Below, in pieces: positions 46,164 to 56,100 of a stretch of 64,000 nt of DNA. The position numbers and the translations under genes were made by a program. The DNA is from Flammeovirga aprica JL-4. GTDB lineage: Bacteria > Bacteroidota > Bacteroidia > Cytophagales > Flammeovirgaceae. Positions within the stretch are counted from its first letter, which is position 1. Each line of letters begins with the position of its first letter. Location of the stretch: positions 1 to 64,000 of the forward strand of contig NZ_JABANE010000024.1 of the NCBI RefSeq assembly GCF_012844305.1, read 5' to 3'. Below the pieces are notes generated by a model. That model was not told the origin of the DNA and did not search any database. It saw only the letters and a program-made list of their open reading frames with translations.

Positions 46164-47513
46164 ATGCATATTCATATTATTTGTGTGAATACAGGTGAAG
46201 AAAACCCTGACGATCATTTAGAATTAGGCTACATGATTTCAGATGCTCTACAAGTGGCATTGAAAGAAATGAAGTCACAGAATATACAAGTCAACGTTTC
46301 CTTTGGTGATAAAGCAAATGAAGAAGCTGATATCGCTATTTGGTTTGTTTGTGAAGCATCAGATATTCCTTTAACCGTAAATAATAATCAACAAAATTAT
46401 AAGCTGTTCCTTAACAATTTAGAAGAAGAGCATCAACCTGAAGCTATAAAAAACTTACGCTCTTATCACCTTTCAAGATTTGATAACAGAATCGGTAAAG
46501 AAGTCACGCTTTCAATTCCTTTATTAGAAGGTTATAGAGTGTTTTATTGGTTGGTGATTTCCGATTTAGCCCTTGATATTTACGATGCCTTCAATCAGCA
46601 TCATTATTCCAAGCAAGTTTTTTTAGGAGATACTTCTGATGATTTGAGAATGGAAAGGTTGCTTTTGAAAAGGGATCTTAAAGCTTTTGGTTTTGATATA
46701 TTACCCAAAAAAGATTACCCGTGCCATACAGATTCAATGTCACAAATACAATGGGAAGACCTCAATGATGTAGAAATTGCAATACATTTAGCAGGAGGAA
46801 GGGAAGGTGAGAAAATAAATCATGATGCGTATTCGTTCTTAGAATGGCAAGAAAAAGTCACAGAGACTTACGTGCTTCAAAATGAGAATAAAATAAAGAA
46901 GTTTGTATGGGTGCCACCCACTGTTCGTTTCTCAACAGATAAAAGAAAATTTTACATTGAGAAATTACTGAAAAATGTAGATGAACATGAGGCAACCTAC
47001 ACTTTTAAAACGGACTTAGAAAAGTTCAAGACTATTCTTCATGGAGAATTGAGCACTTACAGTAGAGGAGAAGATCCTAGTTTGAAAGACGATTTTGCTG
47101 CTAAGAAAGTGTACCTTATGTGTGACATTGAAGATACGGAGCACTCTGAAATTCTCGAAAGTAGGTTGTCGACTCTAGGGTTTGGCATTTTAAAATTGGG
47201 GACAGGACAGGGTGCGAAAATGATGAGAAGACAACATCAGAGACATCTGCAAGTTTGCAATAGTACTATCATATTTGTTGACAAAGCACCTGATGATTGG
47301 ATTTTAGCCAAGTTACAAGACAATTTACGCGCTTCTGGTCTGGGGAGAAAAGAACCTCTTAATACCAAAGCCATTGTTGCTACTAATTATGGAATTGCAT
47401 CGAGGTTATCTAAAATTTTAGACGGTAATCCACTTTATAAATCTGTCGGTATCTTCGTTTTTGACGATGTAATGATTTCCGATGATTTGCTTAGTTTTTT
47501 ATCCTCTTTTTAA
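46164..47513 (+). CDS. Protein with three TIR-like/DUF4062-like domains
   Basis: 449 residues from ATG 46164 (an in-frame GTG at 46113 is less likely). Three similar Rossmann-like blocks are visible. Block 1 starts MHIHIICVNTGEE and has ADIAIWFV. Block 2 starts KQVFLGDTSDDLRMERLLLK and has FGFDILPKK and VEIAIHLAG. Block 3 starts KKVYLMCDIEDTEHSEILES and has STLGFGILKLG and NSTIIFVDK. Block 2 follows the DUF4062/TIR pattern (VFLxxTxxDL...ER..L...L...G..xxP). Such proteins accompany nSTAND1-WD40 NTPases in conflict or signalling operons. No TIR catalytic Glu can be assigned. It starts a four-gene operon and may be signal receiver or effector. Confidence 0.65.
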   Translation: MHIHIICVNTGEENPDDHLELGYMISDALQVALKEMKSQNIQVNVSFGDKANEEADIAIWFVCEASDIPLTVNNNQQNYKLFLNNLEEEHQPEAIKNLRSYHLSRFDNRIGKEVTLSIPLLEGYRVFYWLVISDLALDIYDAFNQHHYSKQVFLGDTSDDLRMERLLLKRDLKAFGFDILPKKDYPCHTDSMSQIQWEDLNDVEIAIHLAGGREGEKINHDAYSFLEWQEKVTETYVLQNENKIKKFVWVPPTVRFSTDKRKFYIEKLLKNVDEHEATYTFKTDLEKFKTILHGELSTYSRGEDPSLKDDFAAKKVYLMCDIEDTEHSEILESRLSTLGFGILKLGTGQGAKMMRRQHQRHLQVCNSTIIFVDKAPDDWILAKLQDNLRASGLGRKEPLNTKAIVATNYGIASRLSKILDGNPLYKSVGIFVFDDVMISDDLLSFLSSF

Positions 47514-47555
47514 CTTTATTGTTGTAATTTAACGTTTTCTTTACGTTTACTTTCT

Positions 47556-50500
47556 ATGAATTCATTCTCATCCACAAATACAGACGCTCAAAGGCTAGTC
47601 TTGGGGGGACAGTTTAACCCTTTCCCAGGACTAAGACCGTTCCGTACGGATGAAACTTTCCTGTTCTTTGGTCGTGATGGACAAACAGAAGAGGTATTAT
47701 GGCGTTTAGAGAAAAATAGGTTTGTAGCCGCTCTAGGAGCCTCAGGTTCTGGTAAGTCTTCTTTGATTTATTGTGGTCTAATCCCTGCATTACAAGGGGG
47801 ATTTATGGAGAAACAAGGTTCTTTATGGAATGTTTCTACCTCAAGACCCGGTACAGACCCAATTAAAAACCTTGCACTTGCAGTATTACAGTCTACTACA
47901 ACTTATGCTGAAAAATCAGTAGAAGATCAAGAATTACTTTTGAATGTGGCGATAACAATGCTACTGAGTAGTTCAAAAGGACTGGTAAACCTTGTAGAGA
48001 GGTTGCAAAAAGATGAAGGACACAATTTCCTAGTATTAATAGATCAGTTTGAGGAACTTTTCAGATTCTCTAGATTAGAGTCAGAAGACCTTTCTATGGG
48101 GATGGCTTCTGCATTTGTAAAACTATTAGTTGAAGCCACAAAGCAGAAAAAAGTTCCGATCTATGTAGTGATGACAATGCGTTCAGATTACATAGGTGAC
48201 TGTGCAAGATTTCCAGAACTTACCTATCTCATCAACGAAAGCCACTATTTGATTCCTCAAATGACGAGAGATCAAAAGAAAGAAGCGGTGTTAGGACCAA
48301 TGTCTGTTGGTGGGGCTAAAATTTCTCCAAGATTATTACAAAGACTCTTAAATGATTTGGGTGATACTCAAGATCAGCTTCCTATCATGCAACACGCATT
48401 GATGAGAACTTGGGAGTATTGGAGTTCGCATTCAGATGATAATGATGAAGTCGATGTCTTTCATTATGAGGCCATCGGTGGAATGGGAGAAGCTTTATCA
48501 CAACATGCTGATGAAGCGTACCGTGAGCTATCTGAAGAAGAGAAATTAATCTGTGAGAAATTATTTAAGGCATTAACGGAAAAAGGAGACGATGGTAGAG
48601 GTATCCGTCGTCCAACAAAACTTAAAAATCTAGCTCAAATTGCTGAAACGGAAGAGGGTGTTGTTATCAGTGTGGTTGACCGTTTTAGAAGTTCAGGAAG
48701 AACTTTATTAATGCCTGATCAGAGTGTAACTGTGATCAGTGATACTGTTGTAGATATTTCCCACGAATCGTTGATGCGTGTATGGATACGTTGTCGTGAT
48801 TGGGTGGATGAAGAATATGAAGCTGTAAAAATATACAAACGCCTTGCTGAAGCCGCATCAATGTATCAGCAAGGAAAAGCAAGTTTATGGCGTCCGCCAG
48901 ATCTTTACATTGCCATTCAATGGAAAGAAAGATTCAGACCAAACCTAGCTTGGGCTATTCAATACGAACCGTCTTATGAAAGAGCGGTAACTTTCTTGAA
49001 ATCCAGTCAAGAAGAATATGAAGAAGAGCAAAGAGTAAAAGAAAGGTTACAGAAAAGAATTGTCAAGCGTACCAAAGTGATTGCACTCGTTTTAGCGGCT
49101 GCAACTATTGGTGCGATTATGCTTGTAATTTTTGCTCAAATGAAAGCAAGAGATGCTGAAATAGCGGCGATTCAAGCCACTGAGTTTGGTGAAAAAGCGA
49201 AGGAAAGTGCTAGAATTGCTGAGGAGCAAAAGAAAAAGGCCGAGGCACAAACAGTACTAGCGGAGCAGGCGGCAGACGAAGCGCGTAAACAGACAGAAAT
49301 TGCACAAGCAGCAAAAGATTCGGCTGATTATCAGAAGAATGTTGCATTAAGGCAGTCTGAGAGAGCACGTCTAGCTTTAGTAGAGGCGGAGAGACAAAGA
49401 CAATTGGCTGATGCTGAAAAAGATAAAGCCACATTGAATGCTAATATTGCAGATAGAAAATCGAAGGAAGCTGAGTTGCAAAAAGAAGCGGCAAATCTTG
49501 CGAAAGCAAATGCTGATACGCTTCGTTTCCTTTCTATTGCACAGGCATTAGCCGTAAAATCACTTCAATTAAAAGATCCGGAGCAAAAGGCATTATTAGC
49601 CTCTCAAGCTTATGGATTCAATAAGCAGTACAAAGGGCTTGATCCAAACCCCGATGTATACCAAGGTTTGTATCAAGCAGTAAAAGGCTTCAAAGGAGAT
49701 GATTTTAACTTGATGAAAGGTCACAAAGATTATGTGAGAACATTGTTTTTTGACCCGGAATTAAACCTTTTATATTCAGCAGGTTCAGACGGTGCTATTC
49801 ATAAATGGCAAAATGGTAGTTTAGAATCTGAATTGATTGCGGAAAATCAAGGTGTTATTCGTGGTTTGCTCGTTTCAAAAAACAAAGGAAGAGCGGCTAT
49901 TTACACCGAGCAAGGTCAAATGACTATTTTCAGCTATCCTGAATTTAAAGAATTGAAAAAAGTCAGTGTCTCAAAAGGACAGCTTTGGACAGGTTCATTT
50001 GATCAGTACGGCGATAGAGTATTTTTGGCTGGGCAAACACAAAAAGTGTATGCAGTGGATATGGAAAGTTTTGCCGTAGCAAGCTTTGTGAAAACTACTT
50101 CAAGAATTACGAAATTACAGGTTTCTAATCTGGATGGAAGTATATGGGGGATGTTAGAATCTGGAGCCGTGATGAAATGGTGTCCTGATGGTGGCTGTGA
50201 TGAAACATTGGTTTATGCAGATCAAAAAATTACAGGTACAGCCCTAGCATTTTCTGACGATGGGAAAACTGTAGCTTTAGGTTTTGAAGACGGTAAATTG
50301 ATCCTTTGGGACCGAATTACTGGTACTGAGATTGATAACTTGCAGGGACATGACACACGTGTTACTTCCCTGAAGTTTGATAATGAACGCAAGCGACTTG
50401 TAAGTACAAGTTTAGACGGATCAGCCAGAATCTGGAATATTGAAAAAGGTAGAACCAATGAATCGCCAATTATATTAAATGATTTAGGAGCTTGGGCTTC

Positions 50501-50708
50501 TGAAGCTTCATTTGCTGATCATGGTAAAACATTATTTGTAGGTACTTCAGGACATGATTTGAGAAGATATGAGTTGGATATTCCATCATTATCTGACAAT
50601 GTGTGTTCTTTAATGCCTAGAAAAGAAATGACGCAAAAGGAGTGGGACAGATATGTAGGGGAAGGTATTGACAATAGAAATGTTTGTAGTGGATTGGACA
50701 TCAACTAA
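47556..50708 (+). CDS. nSTAND1 NTPase with membrane helix, coiled coil and WD40 domain
   Basis: 1050 residues. The nSTAND1 domain opens with NPFPGLRPFRTDETFLFFGR; Walker A is GASGSGKS (61-68), Walker B LVLIDQFEE (159-167). A single hydrophobic helix lies at about 507-530 (VIALVLAAATIGAIMLVIFA), preceded by KRIVKRTK, so by the positive-inside rule the NTPase is in the cytoplasm and the rest in the periplasm. A long Ala/Glu/Lys coiled coil (about 531-680) leads to a WD40-like propeller (about 710-1030): GHKDYVRTLFF, LYSAGSDGAIHKW, GHDTRVTSLKFD and LVSTSLDGSARIW. STAND ATPases assemble on signal binding. Second gene of the operon. Confidence 0.85.
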   Translation: MNSFSSTNTDAQRLVLGGQFNPFPGLRPFRTDETFLFFGRDGQTEEVLWRLEKNRFVAALGASGSGKSSLIYCGLIPALQGGFMEKQGSLWNVSTSRPGTDPIKNLALAVLQSTTTYAEKSVEDQELLLNVAITMLLSSSKGLVNLVERLQKDEGHNFLVLIDQFEELFRFSRLESEDLSMGMASAFVKLLVEATKQKKVPIYVVMTMRSDYIGDCARFPELTYLINESHYLIPQMTRDQKKEAVLGPMSVGGAKISPRLLQRLLNDLGDTQDQLPIMQHALMRTWEYWSSHSDDNDEVDVFHYEAIGGMGEALSQHADEAYRELSEEEKLICEKLFKALTEKGDDGRGIRRPTKLKNLAQIAETEEGVVISVVDRFRSSGRTLLMPDQSVTVISDTVVDISHESLMRVWIRCRDWVDEEYEAVKIYKRLAEAASMYQQGKASLWRPPDLYIAIQWKERFRPNLAWAIQYEPSYERAVTFLKSSQEEYEEEQRVKERLQKRIVKRTKVIALVLAAATIGAIMLVIFAQMKARDAEIAAIQATEFGEKAKESARIAEEQKKKAEAQTVLAEQAADEARKQTEIAQAAKDSADYQKNVALRQSERARLALVEAERQRQLADAEKDKATLNANIADRKSKEAELQKEAANLAKANADTLRFLSIAQALAVKSLQLKDPEQKALLASQAYGFNKQYKGLDPNPDVYQGLYQAVKGFKGDDFNLMKGHKDYVRTLFFDPELNLLYSAGSDGAIHKWQNGSLESELIAENQGVIRGLLVSKNKGRAAIYTEQGQMTIFSYPEFKELKKVSVSKGQLWTGSFDQYGDRVFLAGQTQKVYAVDMESFAVASFVKTTSRITKLQVSNLDGSIWGMLESGAVMKWCPDGGCDETLVYADQKITGTALAFSDDGKTVALGFEDGKLILWDRITGTEIDNLQGHDTRVTSLKFDNERKRLVSTSLDGSARIWNIEKGRTNESPIILNDLGAWASEASFADHGKTLFVGTSGHDLRRYELDIPSLSDNVCSLMPRKEMTQKEWDRYVGEGIDNRNVCSGLDIN

Positions 50709-50719
50709 ATTTTTAGACT

Positions 50720-51784
50720 TTGTATTTTTTTAAAACTTCAATCAGATTTTTTTTATTTCTACTTCTATTTACGCAAACCATAGGAAGTAGTATCGCTCAA
50801 AGTTGTGAGGAATTATATGTGCGTGCCAATGCCATGTATCTCGAGGGAAAACTCTTACAAGTGCCTCTTGAGTTGGAAGAATGCATCACTTTAGGTTATG
50901 AAACGGAGGCCAAACAAACAGCAGCAAGAAGGCTTGTAATTTTATCCTATCTCTATTCCGATAAATTGCCAGAAGCAGAAGAGGAAATGCTGAACCTTTT
51001 GAAGGAATACCCCGAGTATAAACCTGCTAAAGCGGATCCAGCGGAATTAAAAAAGCTTTACGAAAAGTTCAGAACAAGACCCATAATGACTTTTGGTATT
51101 TTGGCAGGCTTGACTTACAATCAGGCATTTGTTGATCAAACTTATGGAGTGGGAAAAGAAAGTTTGCATGAAAATGTACAGTACAATCCAAAAGTAAATT
51201 TCAAAGTTGGAGTATCCTTTTCTTATTTACTCAGCAAGCAATTTCAACTTAATATATCGCCTTCTTACGAGAATATTACTTTTGAAACGAATGAGAAAGC
51301 ATTGGATTTTTCTTCTACAGTGATGACGGAGAATCAATCTTGGCTCCATGTTCCTGTGATATTGAGATGGGTGATTGCTCCCAATACACAACTCAAACCC
51401 TTTATAGGAGTAGGAGGAGCAATGAGGTATTTACTTTCCGCTAACATTGAAGGTGCTCAATCTTTTGATGAAAGCGGTATTGCAGATATTGAACCTTCAC
51501 CAATTGACATCAAAGATCAGCGAAAAGAAATGCTTTATGAGGCAACCGCCCAAATTGGTTTTCAAATTAAATCAAGGATGACACATTGGGATATTTTTGC
51601 CACTTATACTTATGCTTTATCAACTTTCAATAAGCCTAATACTAGATATGATAATCCAGAGCTGATTTTCAGTTATGGTTTTGTTGATAATGACACAAGG
51701 TTAAATGTGTTAGCACTAAATATTGTATTTTCTTATGATTTCTATAAACCTAAAGTACTTAGGAAATACAAAAATATCGACTAA
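50720..51784 (+). CDS. Outer-membrane protein with helical-repeat front and beta-barrel
   Basis: 354 residues starting at TTG 50720; the frame is closed by TAG at 50714-50716 and the next ATG lies after the signal peptide, so TTG is the only sensible start. Signal peptide about 1-26 (ends SSIAQ). Residues 27-125 are helical with a TPR-like pattern (EELYVRANAMYLEGKLLQ, KLPEAEEEMLNLLKEYPEY). From about 126 it is a small OmpA/PorT-like barrel: FGILAGLTYNQAF, FKVGVSFSYLL, FIGVGGAMRYLL, closing NIVFSYDFYKP. It begins 11 bp after the NTPase stop, so it is co-transcribed and may give the periplasmic WD40 domain an outer-membrane partner. Confidence 0.72.
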   Translation: MYFFKTSIRFFLFLLLFTQTIGSSIAQSCEELYVRANAMYLEGKLLQVPLELEECITLGYETEAKQTAARRLVILSYLYSDKLPEAEEEMLNLLKEYPEYKPAKADPAELKKLYEKFRTRPIMTFGILAGLTYNQAFVDQTYGVGKESLHENVQYNPKVNFKVGVSFSYLLSKQFQLNISPSYENITFETNEKALDFSSTVMTENQSWLHVPVILRWVIAPNTQLKPFIGVGGAMRYLLSANIEGAQSFDESGIADIEPSPIDIKDQRKEMLYEATAQIGFQIKSRMTHWDIFATYTYALSTFNKPNTRYDNPELIFSYGFVDNDTRLNVLALNIVFSYDFYKPKVLRKYKNID

Positions 51785-51800
51785 ACAACTACAAGAAATT

Positions 51801-53000
51801 ATGACAATGCGTTTTATACCAATTTTTTTATTGCTTAGCTTTTTTCTAGGATGTGAGGAGGTAGATTCCTATAAATCTGGAGAAACTTATATCAAATTTT
51901 TCGGCACATCAAGTAAGGAACAGGGAGTTGATATTATTTCACTTTCAGACGGCTATTTATTGCTGGGAAATACAGAGTCTTCTTTATCAGGCTCTTCAGT
52001 AATGCTTGTGAAAGCGGATAAAAAAGGAAATGAAGAGTGGCAAGCTGTATATGAAGGTGATCTTAATGAGGATAAAGCGGTAGGGATGATTCAGCTGGAA
52101 AACGACAATATTGTTATTCTTTCCAATAGAAATGATACTACTGGAATATTGAGTTACACAAAACCTGATGGAAGTGACCTTAATGAAAATGAACCGATTG
52201 TTTTAAAACCTACTACAGAAAATATTCAAGTCAGATATAATTCCATTGAGCCTTTGACAGAAGGAGGTTTTCTTATTGTTGGAGAAATCAAAAACCCTCA
52301 GAATGAATGGGATATGTTGAGTATGAAGTTGGATGACAATGGAACGATTATCTGGGAAAAAGTAGAAGGTTATAAAGGGGATGAAGGCTCTGATGATTTA
52401 GGGAATGCATCTGCAGAAGATGGCGCTCAGTTTTATTACCTATTTGGTTCTGTAGATATCCTCAAAGTAAACAGTAGTTCAGAGGAGGTTGTTGTCTCAG
52501 ATATGCGTACTGTTAGTGTAAACCGTTTGGGTAATATTGTTTGGGATAAACAGGTTTCTACTTTTGAAAATGAATATGGAGTGGCCATTAAAAATTATAA
52601 TGGAGACTTTTATATTCTAGGCCGAAGAGAGTCATCTGCAACAGATAAAGATATTATTTTTTCACAATTGGATGCCAATGGAAATGCAGGAGCACTAATC
52701 GAATATGGAGGTAATGGGATTGATGTCGGTAATGACATGATTATCACTCCATCGGGCATTTTTATTACAGGAAGTTCCAATCAAAACTCTGGAAGCGAAG
52801 ATATTTTAGTGCTTAAATTAAACTTCCAAGGGGAAGTAATATGGCAGAGCACTGCAGGTTATGAAGGTGTGGATTTCGGGTCCAAAATTTTGATTGAAGA
52901 AGATAATTCTATTGTTGTTGTAGGGACTGGATTTTTTGGAAACAACGATAAAATTTGTCTTTTAAAACTAGACGAGTCAGGTAATTTATCAAAACTATAA
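51801..53000 (+). CDS. Lipoprotein with beta-propeller-like repeats
   Basis: 399 residues from ATG 51801; a longer frame from 51723 overlaps the previous gene and is not used. The lipobox is FFLGC (C17), followed by EEVDS. At least five blades repeat a pattern of Lys-Asp-x-x-Gly-x-x-x-W: VKADKKGNEEWQ, MKLDDNGTIIWE, VNRLGNIVWDK, LKLNFQGEVIWQ and LKLDESGNL, with GSSNQNSG and GTGFFGNN turns. Such delta-60/SBBP-like propellers act in binding. Fourth gene of the STAND operon, 16 bp after the barrel gene. Confidence 0.75.
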   Translation: MTMRFIPIFLLLSFFLGCEEVDSYKSGETYIKFFGTSSKEQGVDIISLSDGYLLLGNTESSLSGSSVMLVKADKKGNEEWQAVYEGDLNEDKAVGMIQLENDNIVILSNRNDTTGILSYTKPDGSDLNENEPIVLKPTTENIQVRYNSIEPLTEGGFLIVGEIKNPQNEWDMLSMKLDDNGTIIWEKVEGYKGDEGSDDLGNASAEDGAQFYYLFGSVDILKVNSSSEEVVVSDMRTVSVNRLGNIVWDKQVSTFENEYGVAIKNYNGDFYILGRRESSATDKDIIFSQLDANGNAGALIEYGGNGIDVGNDMIITPSGIFITGSSNQNSGSEDILVLKLNFQGEVIWQSTAGYEGVDFGSKILIEEDNSIVVVGTGFFGNNDKICLLKLDESGNLSKL

Positions 53001-53168
53001 CTTTTTTATCTTAACATACGTTTACAAAATAGTTGAAATTATTTAACTTAAAGGGAACTGTTAAGATCTTTCTATAAATATTGCTTTTTTCTATACTTTT
53101 ATTTTACGCTCACAACTTTTTTAGAAGGTCAATCACCCTAAATGACAGACATAATTAAGCTACATACT

Positions 53169-56100
53169 ATGAATAAATTTAGTCTACGATTTCTGATCCT
53201 AACACTATATATTAGTGTGTTTTTTTTTACTGCATCAACCATAAATGCACAAACACTTACGCATTCAGATAATACTTATTTTAATGCAGGAACTACTGTC
53301 ATATGGACATTAGAAGAAGAGTCTGCAGGTGATTTTACAGGAGATCCTTTTGCTTCGGACTTTGATCTCATTGTGAAATCAGGTGTCGATGGAAGTATTT
53401 CTTCCGAAGGATCTTCTTTAGTGAGTGTAGCCACTGTGGTATCTACAAAAGAGTATACAATCACTATTGATTTGACTTCTTATTCTTTATCAAACAATGA
53501 TGAATTTACCCTTTATTATGAAAATGAAAGTTTTGAGACAATAATATCTCCTAATACCTATATTTATGATGATGAAGACCCTGATAAACCTACTTTCGAA
53601 CTTCAGTCTACATCACTTACTGGACAATTTGAAAGTAGTGTCTACTATACTACAGAGACAGAACCTATTTTTGATGTCACTGATGTAGAGGAAGGTCATG
53701 AAATAGAACTATTCGTAGGTGCAGACGATTCACAAGATATAGAAGGTAGTGCTTCAGCTACAGATAATACACTAACAGCTAAAACTCTTTCAACCCCTGC
53801 AGTATATACCTATTATGTAGTTGTAACAGATGAAGCAGGAAATACAGTAACTTCTGATGATATTGTAATTGATTATGCCGATGTAGAAAATCCATTGCCA
53901 GTTGCAATTACTGATTTGACTATTGATAATAATCCTGAAAGCTCAGAAGATGATGTGACAAAGAATGCAGATGTTGACCTAAAGTTTGATGGACTGACTG
54001 TAGCAAGTCCTGAACATGAACTTATTATATTAAACAGTTCCGATGAAGAAATTGCAAGAACTACTGTAGATGCAACTACTGAGAATATCATATTACCTAC
54101 TTTGGCAGATGGTACACATACTGTTACTTATTATTTTGAAGATATTTATGGTAATGTTTCGGATGAAACTGATTTTACGTTTACCATTGATACAGAAGCT
54201 CCTTCTATTTTATCATCAACAATAGCAACAGGATATGCAACCAATACTCAATTGGCAGTTACACCAGATGGTGATGCCACTACAGATGATGTTACAATAA
54301 CATTTGAAACAAGTGAAGAATTAGCAGAGTTGCCAAAAGTAGAATTTAGTTCTGATTTTCCAACCGTAAATAATCCTTCAGGTAATAATTTTAACGTCAC
54401 TAAATCAGATTTAGATTTATCATCTTATGCAGCTGTACCCTTTGAAATAACAATAAAAGATATTGCTGGCAATACAGCTACAATTACCACCACCACTGAC
54501 GGTTCGGTGGTTTATACTTTTCCTGATATCGTCAATAAAATTCAAACTTCAGATGCGTTAGAATATTGTGATGCATCTTCTTCAGTCGCATTTACAAAAG
54601 ATGGAGAAATTACAGGAGGCGATGATAGCTATACAATAGCATGGGAAGTAAATATTGATGATGCAGGTTTTAACTCTATTGGAGTTATTAGTGAGGAGTA
54701 CACAGAAAATGCTACTTTATCGGCAGGAACTTATGAATACCGCAGAGTAGTTTATTCTCAAGGAATTGCTTTTCCTTCGAATACATTAAAAATAATTGTT
54801 GAAGATAATGCTATTACCAATACGATCAGCGGACCATCTCCTGCTAACTATTTCACAAGTACAATAGCTGAAGATATTATTACAATTACAGGTAATACAG
54901 ATCCTGATTATACCTATGAATGGGAATACTCAACGGATGGAGAAAATTGGTCTACAATTGCTTCTGAAACAGGAGAAGACCTTACTTATGGAGAAGCAAT
55001 AAATACTTTAGGCGATCATCATTTCAGAAGAAAAGTGACGGATGGTCCATGTATTTCTTACTCTGATGAAGTAATTATTAATTTATATGATCCTATCGTT
55101 AATAATATACAGAATGACGGAAACGCAGTGTATTGTTCTGGGGCTCCGGAAGTACAGTTTTCTACTGAAGTAGCTGTTTCTGGTGGCGATGGATCTTATA
55201 CTTATGATTGGTGGAGAAAAGAAGATACAGGCTCAGATACTTATGCTTCATTAGGTGTTGATACAGAAAGCTTAACGGATAACTCAAGTTTGTCAACTGG
55301 TACTTACACTTATAAAAGAACAATAACTAGTGCAGGAGAAACAGTAGATTCAGATCCAATTACAATTACTGTTTATGACGAAATTACTGGGAATACAATA
55401 GTAGTTCCAGCAAAAACAGTTTATAATGGAGAAATAGCAACAGGTACTATTCAATTGAATCCTGGAACTGCATCTGGAGGTGATGGAGCATTGAAGTATC
55501 AATGGCAATATTTCTCAGGTTCTTGGCAGGATGCAGATGCTTCAGTTAATTACACACATAATGCTACTGTATCAGATGGTACTGAAATAAAATTCAGAAG
55601 AATTGTAACGGATGATTTAGGGGAATGTGAATCAATATCAAATGAAATTACGATTACTTCACTTCCTGCAATTCAAAATACAGTGGCAGTAGTTGGTAAT
55701 AGTAAATACTGTGAGACTTTCTCAAGTTTTGAAATACAAAGTACGGCTTTGAGTGGAGGTGATGATGAATACACGATAAAGTGGTTCAGAGAAAAAAATA
55801 ATGAAGGAGCTAATGAGTTAACAGGAGAAACCAATCCAAATTTTATTGAGACAGAAGCTTTAACGGCAGCTACATATACTTATACACGTCAAGTAACTTC
55901 AGGTGGAAATACAGAGACATCTGATCCTGTGGTTATCACTATTGATGCAGTTCTAGTAAATGAAATTAATGATATATCACCAAATATCTTCTATGATAAG
56001 ATTCCTACAACTTTTGTTATTAGTAGTAAAAGTGTTGCAGGAGGAGATGTTAATAATGCCTTTGTTTGGGAAATTAAGGTTGATGAAAATAATTGGACTG

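Noticed and set aside
51723..51800. Upstream start of the propeller lipoprotein
   Set aside because: It overlaps the barrel gene and would push the lipobox too far from the N-terminus.
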